The notes under the pieces are model-generated. The model searched no databases, had not been told where the DNA came from, and worked only from the letters and a program-made list of their open reading frames with translations. A stretch of 64,000 nt of DNA, taken from assembly GCF_019039035.1 (NCBI RefSeq), contig NZ_JAHNZT010000009.1, forward strand, positions 186,001-250,000, in the 5' to 3' direction. Position 1 is the first letter of the stretch, and each line of letters begins with the position of its first letter. Position numbers and translations under genes: made by a program. The stretch comes from Citreicoccus inhibens. Lineage in GTDB: Bacteria > Myxococcota > Myxococcia > Myxococcales > Myxococcaceae. Below are positions 33,255 through 40,964 of this stretch, piece by piece.

Positions 33255-34103
33255 ATGCAGGCCAAGCTTCGCTGGAGCCGTGTCGTGTCGTGGTTGGGCG
33301 TCGTGCTGGTGTGGAGCGCGTGCGCGACGGGCCGTCCGCACGAGGTTGCCAACGCGCCGTCCCCCACGGGCGCGGTCTCCGAGGAGCAGTTCAAGGCCAT
33401 GCACCAGCTGCGCACGGACGCGGCGCCCGCGCGCAAGGGGCAGGAGGTGGAGCTGGCCGGGAGCAAGGCCTACCTGAGCCTGCCCGAGGGCGTCTCTGGC
33501 CCCATGCCGGGCATCATCGTCATCCACGAGTGGTGGGGCCTGAACGAGCACGTCCAGCACTGGGCGGATCGGCTCGCGGCGGAGGGCTACGCGGCGCTCG
33601 CGGTGGACCTGTATGGCGGCAAGGTGGCCACCACGCGGGATGAGGCGCTGTCACTGCTCAAGGCCGTGAACCCCGAGCACGCGCTGGCCACGCTCCAGGC
33701 GGCGCAGTCGTTCCTCCAGAAGGACCCGCGCATCCAGGCGCCTCGCACGGGCACCATCGGTTGGTGCTTCGGTGGGGGCTGGTCCCTCACCGCGGCCATG
33801 TCGCTGCCCGAGCTGACCGCGGCCGTCATGTACTACGGCACGCCGGTGACGGACGCCCAGCAGCTCTCGCGGATCCACGCGCGGCTGCTCGCCATCTTCG
33901 GGACGAAGGATGCCTCCATCCCGCCGGACACCGTGCGCGCCTTCGAGAAGGCGCTGGACGACGCGGGCGTGCAGAGCCGCATCCTGGAGTACGACGCGGG
34001 CCATGCCTTCGCCAACCCGTCCGGCGCGGGCTACGACCCGCGAGCGGCGTCGGCGGCCTGGGCGGAGACGTCCCTGTTCTTCCAACGCACGCTGAAGCAG
34101 TGA
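33255..34103 (+). CDS. Dienelactone hydrolase family protein, lipoprotein
   Basis: 282 residues. Signal peptide with lipobox VWSAC (Cys23). The alpha/beta-hydrolase core shows IIVIHEWWGLNEHV, the nucleophile elbow GWCFGGGWS (Cys about 171), Asp in FGTKDASIP (about 218) and His in YDAGHAFANP (about 250): the Cys-Asp-His triad of dienelactone hydrolases. Envelope location is unusual for this mainly cytoplasmic family, though common in myxobacteria. GGAGGG precedes the ATG. The stop codon is part of the first unit of a palindromic repeat. Confidence 0.92.
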   Translation: MQAKLRWSRVVSWLGVVLVWSACATGRPHEVANAPSPTGAVSEEQFKAMHQLRTDAAPARKGQEVELAGSKAYLSLPEGVSGPMPGIIVIHEWWGLNEHVQHWADRLAAEGYAALAVDLYGGKVATTRDEALSLLKAVNPEHALATLQAAQSFLQKDPRIQAPRTGTIGWCFGGGWSLTAAMSLPELTAAVMYYGTPVTDAQQLSRIHARLLAIFGTKDASIPPDTVRAFEKALDDAGVQSRILEYDAGHAFANPSGAGYDPRAASAAWAETSLFFQRTLKQ

Positions 34104-34173
34104 GCGCCACCGCGCTCAGGGAAGCAGTGAGCGCCGGCCGCGCTCAGGGAAGCAGTGAGCGCCACCGCGCTCA
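34094..34173. repeat. Three tandem palindromic repeats between convergent genes
   Basis: Three units of 25-28 bp start at 34094, 34121 and 34149, each beginning GAAGCAGTGAGCGCC. Each contains TGAGCGC-spacer-GCGCTCA, a potential hairpin. The TGA of unit 1 is the stop codon of the hydrolase gene, and the terminal TCA of unit 3 is the stop of the CAP-domain gene on the other strand. They probably act as a bidirectional terminator that arose by slippage. Confidence 0.75.
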
Positions 34174-34773
34174 ATACGGGCGCTGCCCCGCGTAGTTGCC
34201 GGGCGGCGCGTAGTCACACACCCAGAGCTCCCAGTTGGGGAACTTGCTCCCGAAGGGCGAGTTCGTCGTGCACTTCTGCGAGGCGCAGCCGAGCCGCGCG
34301 GTGTTGCGCCAGACAATCTGGGTGTAGTGGCCGCAGGTCTTCCCATCGGCGCACTTGTTGGTCGCCAGGGTGTAGTCCTTGGCCTCCGAGGCCCAGTTCG
34401 TCACCACGTCCTCGGTCTGCCACAGGTCCGGCGTGGCGGCGGCGATGTTCTCGCCATAGTTGCCGCGGTTGGCGTTGTGCTCGAACCTGCACTGCACGGC
34501 CCACTTGGCGGCCGTGGTCTCCGCGTCCGTGTCCCAGGTGAGCGCGGGCAGCGCGGGCGTGGGCTGCGGCGTGGCGCCCGCGCGCACGGCGTTGTGCGCG
34601 GTGAGCATGTCCTGGACGAACTGCGGATCCGCGTGCGGGGGTGTCCCCGCGTCGCCCTCCGCGCCGGGAGGATCATCGGGCGGGTCCACCGTGGTATCCG
34701 AGTCACAGCCGGACAGCAGTGACGTCGCGAGGAGGCCCAGGCTCAGCAGGTGTCGGAGGGGGAGGTGGCGCAT
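34171..34773 (-). CDS. CAP-domain (SCP/PR-1) lipoprotein (copy A)
   Basis: 200 residues from ATG 34773 with a lipobox signal (LLATSLLSGC), an Asp/Pro-rich linker, and a CAP domain: AHNAVRAGATPQPTPALPAL, CRFEHNANRGNYGENIAAAT, CGHYTQIVWRNTARLGC and LWVCDYAPPGNYAGQRPY. The CAP cavity His/Glu residues (HN, GEN, GHYTQ) are present. CAP proteins are secreted lipid- or sterol-binding or proteolytic-type modules; function here is unknown. A paralogue lies 375 bp downstream in genome order, on the same strand. Confidence 0.92.
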   Translation of the reverse strand: MRHLPLRHLLSLGLLATSLLSGCDSDTTVDPPDDPPGAEGDAGTPPHADPQFVQDMLTAHNAVRAGATPQPTPALPALTWDTDAETTAAKWAVQCRFEHNANRGNYGENIAAATPDLWQTEDVVTNWASEAKDYTLATNKCADGKTCGHYTQIVWRNTARLGCASQKCTTNSPFGSKFPNWELWVCDYAPPGNYAGQRPY

Positions 34774-34805
34774 GGCCGCGATTATCCGCGTCCGCACACG
34801 TCCCT

Positions 34806-34821
34806 GCACAGGGGCCTGTGC
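34806..34821. promoter_or_regulatory. Perfect inverted repeat in a divergent intergenic region
   Basis: GCACAGG (34806-34812), a 2-nt spacer and CCTGTGC (34815-34821) lie between the divergent starts at 34773 (minus) and 34909 (plus), with further CACAC/GTGTG symmetry outside. This is a candidate binding site for a dimeric regulator of one or both genes. Confidence 0.4.
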
Positions 34822-34908
34822 GGTGTGGGGGCTGCTGGACCCCGGACCTACTTCCGGCCGGCCCCCAGACACCCCGTGTTAGGCTTCGCGCGCGGGTCGG
34901 AGGTGTCC

Positions 34909-35139
34909 ATGAGCAGCAAGGATTACGAGTCGCGCGCGAACAAGCTCGCTCGGGCGTTGGATGGCGAGGACGAGTTCAGCATCTTCTCCGTCGACCCGGA
35001 CGCTCGGAAGTTGAAGGTCGAGCTGACGGGCAAGAAGCAGGAGGACGCGCCGCCCCCGCCCGCCCCGGAGAACCCCGCGGAGCAGCCCTCGGAGGAGGGC
35101 GCCTTCATGCGGTTGTTCCGCAAGATGTTCAAGGGCTAG
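34909..35139 (+). CDS. Small acidic/charged protein, function unknown
   Basis: 76 residues, no signal peptide: MSSKDYESRANKLARALDGE, a short beta-like stretch (FSIFSVDPDARKLKVELTG), a Pro-rich acidic linker and a basic amphipathic tail (GAFMRLFRKMFKG). The ATG at 34909 has GGAGG 7 nt upstream, which with the coding-like composition makes it a convincing small gene. The tail could bind membrane. It is inserted between two CAP-domain genes of the opposite strand. Confidence 0.7.
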   Translation: MSSKDYESRANKLARALDGEDEFSIFSVDPDARKLKVELTGKKQEDAPPPPAPENPAEQPSEEGAFMRLFRKMFKG

Positions 35140-35148
35140 GCGACCTGC

Positions 35149-35721
35149 TCAGTAGGGGCGCTCGCCCACCCAGTTGCCGGGCGGCGCGTAGTCACACACC
35201 CAGAGCTGCCACGTGGGCGCGTCCTTGCCGAACGGCGAGTTCTTGGTGCACAGCCGCGTGGCGCAGCCCACCGCCTTCGTGTTTCGCCACACCACCTGCG
35301 TGTAATGACCGCACATCTTCCCCCGCGTGCAGGCGTTGCGCGCCAGGTCGAAGTCCGCGGACTCATCCACCCAGCTCTTCACCACCTGCGGCGTCGTCCA
35401 CGTGTTCGGCGTGGCGGCCGCGAGGTTCTCGCCGAACTCGCCCCGGTTGGGGTTGTGCTCGAAGCGGCACTCCTTCGCCCAGGACTCGGCCTTGCGCGCG
35501 GCGTCGTCGGACCAGGTGAGCGCGGGCAGCGCGGGCTTGGGCGTGGGGCGCGCGCGGGCTCGGGCCTGGTTGTGCGCGGCCACCATCTCCTTCTCGAACT
35601 CGCGCGTCGCGGCGGGGCGAGGCGCGGGCGCGGGGCGCTGCGCCTTGGCGCCCATGCCACACGCGAGCAGAGGAGACAGGAGGACCACGAGGCACCAGGG
35701 GCGAGCGAGGGACACAGGCAT
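35149..35721 (-). CDS. CAP-domain (SCP/PR-1) lipoprotein (copy B)
   Basis: 190 residues from ATG 35721, lipobox LSPLLAC, then a Pro/Ala-rich linker and a CAP domain close to that of copy A: AHNQARARARPTPKPALPAL, CRFEHNPNRGEFGENLAAAT, CGHYTQVVWRNTKAVGC and LWVCDYAPPGNWVGERPY. The two copies share the block around CGHYTQ and the identical start of the C-terminal strand, so they come from a local duplication. It is separated from the preceding DUF1552 gene by about 50 bp and may be co-transcribed with it. Confidence 0.92.
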   Translation of the reverse strand: MPVSLARPWCLVVLLSPLLACGMGAKAQRPAPAPRPAATREFEKEMVAAHNQARARARPTPKPALPALTWSDDAARKAESWAKECRFEHNPNRGEFGENLAAATPNTWTTPQVVKSWVDESADFDLARNACTRGKMCGHYTQVVWRNTKAVGCATRLCTKNSPFGKDAPTWQLWVCDYAPPGNWVGERPY

Positions 35722-35774
35722 GGTCGCAGTATCCGCCGAGGGGCCCACGCGCGCAGCCGCCCCCTCGCGGCGTC

Positions 35775-37115
35775 TCAGCCCTCCAGCCCCGACAGGGGGC
35801 CGGTGCCGTCTCCGAACTGCGAGACGGGCGCCCCCAGGATGCCGAGCATGGAGATGAACAGGTTGGCCAAGGGGTCGCCGCTGTAGCGAAGGTGCCGGTT
35901 CGTGTGGAGGGCGCCCCCCGCGCGGCCAGCGATGAGGATGGGCAGGTTCTTGTGCTCGTGGGAGTTGCCGTCCGCGATCTCGCTGGAGAAGTACGCCATG
36001 CTGTGATCCAACAGCGTCGCGTCCGACTCCTGCACCGCCTTCAAGCGCTGGACCAGATAGGCGTACTGCTCCACCTCCCATCGGTCGATGGTGGCCAGCG
36101 CCTCGAAGTTGGAGGGGAGGTTCTGGTGATGCGAGTAGGTGTGGTGGCCGCTGGTGAGGCCGAGGAAGGGATAGGCCTTGTCGCTGCGCGCGTTGGCCAG
36201 CATGAACGTGCAGATGCGGGTGAGGTCACACTGAAAGGCCAGGACCACCAGGTCCATCATGGCCTTGGCCTTCACGCGCACGTCGGTGGTGTCCTCGGGC
36301 GCCACGCCGGGCGAGCACGAGGGGCCTTGGGACTCCAGCGCGTTGACGCGCAGCTCCAGCTCGCGCACGCCCGTGAGGTACTCATCCAGCTTGCGGCGGT
36401 CCGTGCCGCCGAGCTGCCCCTGGAGTGACTTCGCGTCCTCTCGCACGAAGTCGATGATGCTCAGGCCATAGGCGCGCCGCTTCTCCACCTGCGCTTGCGT
36501 GGCGCTGGGGTCGAAGTCCGCGAAGAGGCGGTTGAACACGGCCTGGGGCCGCGTCTCCTTGGGCACGGGCGTGGCGGGCCCCGCCCACGCGATGTTGTTG
36601 GCGTAAGGGCACGCATAGCCCGAGTCGCAGTTGCCGATGCCCTTGCCCGCATCGATGCCCAGCTCCAGCGAGGCGAAGCGCGTCGCCTTGCCGACGGCAT
36701 TCGCCGCGACCTGATCCATGGAGATGCCCGAGTGGATGTCCGTGCCCTCGGTCTTGTAGGCCTTGGCGCAGCTCAGGAAGGCGGACGTCGCCGCGGCGTG
36801 GTGCCCATCTCCGTCCGGGCGCCCCGGCGCGTTGGCCAGCCCGCTGATGACGATGAGGTCATCCTTCACGGGCGCCAGGGGTTGGAGCGTGGGCGTCAGC
36901 TGCCAGTCGGAGCCCACGGCGGAGGGCGTCCACCGGGGCATGTGGATGCCGCAGGCCGTGTAGAAGACGAAGAGGCGCCGCGGTGCCCCGGCGGGCGTGG
37001 CCGCGGCATCGGCGCGGGCTCGGTGCGGGAGCATCTGCTCGAGGAGCGGGAGCGCCAGCAGCGCGCCGGCACCGCGCAGCAGCGTGCGACGGGAGAGGGT
37101 GAACTTCTTGCTCAT
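35775..37115 (-). CDS. DUF1552 protein with Tat-like signal
   Basis: 446 residues. The N-terminus SRRTLLRGAGALLALPLLEQ is a twin-arginine-type signal. DUF1552 features: RLFVFYTACGIHMPRWTP, DLIVISGLANAPG, DGHHAAATSAFLS, SMDQVAANAVG and a C-terminal HEHKNLPILIAGRAGG. DUF1552 proteins resemble the alkaline phosphatase/sulfatase-like DUF1501 group and are almost always beside DUF1592 proteins, as here (ATG overlaps the upstream TGA). The role is unknown; export in folded form suggests a bound cofactor. Confidence 0.88.
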   Translation of the reverse strand: MSKKFTLSRRTLLRGAGALLALPLLEQMLPHRARADAAATPAGAPRRLFVFYTACGIHMPRWTPSAVGSDWQLTPTLQPLAPVKDDLIVISGLANAPGRPDGDGHHAAATSAFLSCAKAYKTEGTDIHSGISMDQVAANAVGKATRFASLELGIDAGKGIGNCDSGYACPYANNIAWAGPATPVPKETRPQAVFNRLFADFDPSATQAQVEKRRAYGLSIIDFVREDAKSLQGQLGGTDRRKLDEYLTGVRELELRVNALESQGPSCSPGVAPEDTTDVRVKAKAMMDLVVLAFQCDLTRICTFMLANARSDKAYPFLGLTSGHHTYSHHQNLPSNFEALATIDRWEVEQYAYLVQRLKAVQESDATLLDHSMAYFSSEIADGNSHEHKNLPILIAGRAGGALHTNRHLRYSGDPLANLFISMLGILGAPVSQFGDGTGPLSGLEG

Positions 37116-38815
37116 GGCCGTGGGGTCTCCGTCTCGGCGCGCCGGTGGGTGAAGTGATTGCTTTGGATGACGCCGAGGATGTAGTCGCTGAGGCGTCCGC
37201 CTCGTGCCTCGGCTTGCTTGACGATGTCGCGCACCGCGCACTGGTCCTTCGTCGTGGTGCCGCGGCCCAGCGCGTACGTCATCAGGTGCTCGGTGAAGCA
37301 GGGCGCGAGGTCGGGATCGCTCTTCACGATTTGCCGCATCTGCATCACGCCGGTGAACGTCGTCCCGTCGGGCAGCTCGCCGCTCGAGTCGACGGGCGCG
37401 CCGCCTTCCTCCTTCAGGCGCCAGCGGCCCACCGGGTCGAAGTTCTCCAGGCCGAACCCGAGCGGATCCATCAGGCTGTGGCACCCCGCGCACGAGGGCT
37501 GGGAGCGATGCATCTTCATGCGCGCCTTGATGTTGAGGCGCGGGTCCACCGTGGTCGGCAGGCCCTCCACGTTGGGCGGCGGTGGCGGTGGCGCCTTGCA
37601 CAGCAGCTGCTCCAAGACCCAGACGCCGCGCTTCACGGGCGAGGTGCGATCCGGATTGGACGTCACGGTGAGCAGCGAGCCCTGCGCGAGGATGCCCGCG
37701 CGCTCGGGCCGGTCTCGGAGGCTGATGCGCTTCAGCTCGTCTCCGCCCACGGGAGGCAGGCCGTAGTGCGCGGCCAGTCGGTCGTTCACGTAGGTGAACG
37801 GCGCGTCCAGGAGGTCCTTCATCGTCAGGTCGCTGGTGAGGAACTCGCGGAAGAAGAGCGTGGTCTCCTGGTGCATGGCCACGCGCAGCGGCTCATCGAA
37901 GCCGTAGCGCGTATCGGGCTCGGCGGCGTCCAGCGCGCGGGTGTAGAGCCACTGGCCCGCGAAGTTGTCCACCAGCGCCTGGGCCTTCGCGTCACCGAGC
38001 ATGCGATGCACCTGCCGCTCCAGGACGGCGGGGTCCTGCAACGTGCCGTCGTCCGCCGCGGCGCGCAGCGCTTCATCCGGCATGCTGCTCCAGAGGAAGT
38101 AGGACAGGCGGCTCGCCAGTTCGTCGTCGCTCAAGGGGTGCTCGGAGCCCGCGGCGGAGGCCGGGTCCTTCTCCACGCGGAAGAGGAAGTGGGGCGACAC
38201 GAGCACGGCGCGCAGCGCCAGCTTCAGGCCGACCTCGGGTGAGTCTCCGTGCTGGCGCGCCAGCGCGAGGAAGCCCAGCAAGCGCGTCACCTCCGCGTCC
38301 GCCACGGTGCGCCGCCACGCGCGGTGGGCGAAGGCCGCGAGGATGTCGCGCGCGCAGGGCTCGGGCGACAGGGTGTCCATCACGCAGCGCGCGCCCACGT
38401 CGCCGCGGGTCCAGGCTTCGTCCACCAGACGCTCCGCCGCGCTGGAGTACTTCTCCATCAGCAGGGGCGACATGCTGAGCACGTCCGCGTTGTTGTCGAA
38501 GCCGAAGCCGTGGTCGTCCGCGGGGAAGTCCCGGGCGGGGTGCGTGGTGTCACCCAGCAAGTCCCTCACGGTGTTGTCATATTCGGCACGGTTGAGCCGG
38601 TGCAGCGTGACCCGGCCCGGGTCTCTGGCGTCACTGCGGCACATGGCCTCGGGGTCCACGGGGGGGGGATGGGCTGGTTCCTCCGGGAGGGGCGCGTCCG
38701 GTCCGGGCAGCACGCGGGCCTTGGGCGGCGTGTTGGATGGACATGCGGCGAGCACCAGCGTGAGCGCCAGTCCCGTCAGTGCCAGCGCGTTTCGTCGACG
38801 ATTCGTGGAGGTCAC
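37112..38815 (-). CDS. DUF1592/DUF1588/DUF1585 protein with CxxCH heme motif, lipoprotein
   Basis: 567 residues from GTG 38815 (GGGAG upstream), signal with lipobox LVLAAC. Domains in order: DUF1587-like (VTLHRLNRAEYDNTVRDLLG), DUF1595-like (CARDILAAFAHRAWRRTVAD), DUF1592 (SRLSYFLWSSMPDEALRAAA), DUF1588 (RAGILAQGSLLTVTSNPDRT, GVWVLEQLLCKAPPPPPPNV, then CAGCHSLMDPLGFGLENFDP) and DUF1585 at the end. The CAGCH motif near residue 441 is a canonical c-type heme attachment site. This family is widespread in planctomycetes and myxobacteria with an unknown substrate. It is translationally coupled to the DUF1552 gene. Confidence 0.88.
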   Translation of the reverse strand: MTSTNRRRNALALTGLALTLVLAACPSNTPPKARVLPGPDAPLPEEPAHPPPVDPEAMCRSDARDPGRVTLHRLNRAEYDNTVRDLLGDTTHPARDFPADDHGFGFDNNADVLSMSPLLMEKYSSAAERLVDEAWTRGDVGARCVMDTLSPEPCARDILAAFAHRAWRRTVADAEVTRLLGFLALARQHGDSPEVGLKLALRAVLVSPHFLFRVEKDPASAAGSEHPLSDDELASRLSYFLWSSMPDEALRAAADDGTLQDPAVLERQVHRMLGDAKAQALVDNFAGQWLYTRALDAAEPDTRYGFDEPLRVAMHQETTLFFREFLTSDLTMKDLLDAPFTYVNDRLAAHYGLPPVGGDELKRISLRDRPERAGILAQGSLLTVTSNPDRTSPVKRGVWVLEQLLCKAPPPPPPNVEGLPTTVDPRLNIKARMKMHRSQPSCAGCHSLMDPLGFGLENFDPVGRWRLKEEGGAPVDSSGELPDGTTFTGVMQMRQIVKSDPDLAPCFTEHLMTYALGRGTTTKDQCAVRDIVKQAEARGGRLSDYILGVIQSNHFTHRRAETETPRP

Positions 38816-39082
38816 GTCGCGCTCCCCCTGCCGTCCCGCGAAGGCGCGGGTCCAACCTCCGCTCAAGCAAGACGCTCACCAACCCCGGGGGTGGTGGCTG
38901 GCGGACGGATGAGCGCGTCCGCGGGGCAGGAATGCTCCCCGCGGGTGCCATGGGGCATGTGCTGCGCGAGCGTGGGTTCGGAAGCGAAGTTCTCCGACAG
39001 GGAAGGAGAAGCGGCGCGTGTCCTGTGGCCTCGGCGGGAGGGCATGGCTGGGGCCGGGGCGTTCCGGTAGAGGGAGGACGCC

Positions 39083-40882
39083 ATGACCGATTCACGCGCC
39101 GCCGACGCTGACGACTACCCGCTGTTGGTGGAGGTGCTGCCGGAGCCGCTGCGCACCCAGGCTCGGGGGATGGCTTCGGGCGAAGTGCTGGAGTGGGTGT
39201 TGGACCTGGGGCGTCCGCCCGAGGTCCGCACGGTGCACGGCTCGGCGCGGCTGCGCGAGGAGCCCGTGCGCGAGGAGGAGCTGGAGGCGGTGCTGGCGCG
39301 GGTGGGCGCGCTGGGGGAGGACAACCGCGCGGGCGTCGAGCGCACGCTTCACCGAGTGTCGGGTATCCGCAACCGCCGAGGCCGCGTGGTGGGCCTGACG
39401 CTGCGGGTGGGGCGGGCGGTGTACGGCACCATCGACATGCTGCGCGACCTCATCGCCTCGGGCCGCAACCTGTTGCTGTTGGGGCGGCCGGGCGTGGGCA
39501 AGACGACGAAGCTGCGCGAGGTGGCGCGCGTGCTCGCGGATGACCTGCGCAAGCGGGTGATGGTGGTGGACACCTCCAACGAGATTGGGGGCGATGGGGA
39601 TGTGCCGCATCCGGGCATTGGGACCGCGCGGCGGATGCAGGTGTCGCGGCCGGATCGCCAGCACGACGTGATGATCGAGGCGGTGGAGAACCACATGCCC
39701 GAGGTCATCATCGTGGACGAGATTGGGACGTCGGCGGAGGCGAGCGCGGCACGGACCATCGCGGAGCGCGGGGTGCAGCTGGTGGCGACGGCGCATGGAA
39801 ACACGCTGGAGAACCTGGTGTTGAACCCCACGCTGTCGGACCTGGTGGGGGGCGTGCACTCGGTGACGTTGAGCGACGACGAGGCGCGCCGGCGCAACAC
39901 GCAGAAGACCGTCAGTGAGCGCAAGGCGCCGCCCACGTTCGACATCGTGGTGGAGATGGTGAGCCGCGACGAGGTGCGCGTGCATCGGGACACGGCGGAC
40001 GCGGTGGACCGACTCCTGTCCGGGAGGCCCGTGGGCGGTGAGCCGCGACGTCACGGAGCGGAGCCTTCGTTCACGCCGACCCAGGAGCACCTGGCGAGCG
40101 GGAGTGCTCCGGGTCTTGCCGAACCGATGCGGCGCACCGCGCCCGTGGAGCGCGCCGAAGTGGCGTCACCCGCGGAGGTCGTTGCACCCGCGGATGTTCC
40201 AGCGACTGTGAGCCCATGGCCTGGGGTCACGCGAGGACCCCAGTTCGTGCGACAGTCGGCGGGAGGAGCGGAGGCCCCTCCGGCGCGCTTCAATCGCGCA
40301 GAGGCCGTTCGGGCGACGGGCGTGGTGAACGCGCAAGGCGAACCCACCCGCATCCATCCCCACGGCGTGAGCCGGGACGTGCTCCAGCGCGTGCTGCGCG
40401 AGCTGCCAGTGGACGTGAAGCTGGTGAGCCGATTGGAGTCGGCGGACCTCGTGGTGTCCTTGCGCGCGAAGGCGAATGACCCCCGCATGCGGCGGATCGT
40501 GGCGCTGACGGGCGCGCGCGTGGCGGAGGTGCGCCGCGACAGCACCGCCGAGCTGCGCCGGGCGCTGCGCGACGTCTTCATGATTCTGGAAGGCGTGGAC
40601 TCCGAAGAGGTGCGCGAGGCCGTGGCGGAGGCGGAGCAAGCCATCCAGCGGGTGCTGCGCGAAGGGGTCGTGGTGGCGCTCGCGCCGCGGTCCTCTCGGG
40701 TGCGCAAGCTTCAGCATCGACTGGTGGCGCGCTATCCGCTGGAGACCGTGAGCCACGGCAGCGAACCCGCGAGACACCTCACCCTGTATCCGGTGGGCGC
40801 GGAGCTCGAAGCCGAAGCCGCCCGCCTGCGAGACCCCGGCGATGACGACTCAGCCGCGCCGCTCGACCCCGCCGAGCCCTGA
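39083..40882 (+). CDS. Ycf45/SpoIIIAA-like ATPase with C-terminal R3H domain
   Basis: 599 residues. N-terminal helical region (SGEVLEWVLDLGRPPEVRTV), an AAA ATPase of the Ycf45 type with Walker A GRPGVGKTT (about 134-142), VVDTSNEIGGDGDVPHP, Walker B VIIVDEIGTSAEASAA, and VATAHGNTLENLVLNPTLSD. A Pro/Ala-rich linker (about 325-410) leads to a C-terminal part (about 425-580) with an R3H nucleic-acid-binding module. The family occurs in plants (Ycf45) and many bacteria, and is presumed to act on nucleic acid. GAGGGAGGA precedes the ATG. Confidence 0.88.
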   Translation: MTDSRAADADDYPLLVEVLPEPLRTQARGMASGEVLEWVLDLGRPPEVRTVHGSARLREEPVREEELEAVLARVGALGEDNRAGVERTLHRVSGIRNRRGRVVGLTLRVGRAVYGTIDMLRDLIASGRNLLLLGRPGVGKTTKLREVARVLADDLRKRVMVVDTSNEIGGDGDVPHPGIGTARRMQVSRPDRQHDVMIEAVENHMPEVIIVDEIGTSAEASAARTIAERGVQLVATAHGNTLENLVLNPTLSDLVGGVHSVTLSDDEARRRNTQKTVSERKAPPTFDIVVEMVSRDEVRVHRDTADAVDRLLSGRPVGGEPRRHGAEPSFTPTQEHLASGSAPGLAEPMRRTAPVERAEVASPAEVVAPADVPATVSPWPGVTRGPQFVRQSAGGAEAPPARFNRAEAVRATGVVNAQGEPTRIHPHGVSRDVLQRVLRELPVDVKLVSRLESADLVVSLRAKANDPRMRRIVALTGARVAEVRRDSTAELRRALRDVFMILEGVDSEEVREAVAEAEQAIQRVLREGVVVALAPRSSRVRKLQHRLVARYPLETVSHGSEPARHLTLYPVGAELEAEAARLRDPGDDDSAAPLDPAEP

Positions 40883-40916
40883 TGGCTCCGGCGCGATGCT
40901 CGGAGGAGGAGCCCGG

Positions 40917-40949
40917 GGCCGGAGGACACATGGGGTGTGCCCCCCGGCC
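40917..40949. terminator. Hairpin between convergent genes
   Basis: GGCCGG (40917-40922) pairs with CCGGCC (40944-40949), and inside it GG/CC and ACAC/GTGT continue the stem. It lies in the 82-bp gap between the convergent ATPase and M3 peptidase genes and may terminate either transcript. No T-run is present. Confidence 0.45.
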
Positions 40950-40964
40950 TGAATCGGGCTTGCG

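Noticed and set aside
34909-35139. The 76-codon gene as a spurious ORF between the CAP genes
   Set aside because: Rejected as spurious at first, but the ribosome binding site, balanced composition and structured ends favour a real gene, so it is kept at moderate confidence.
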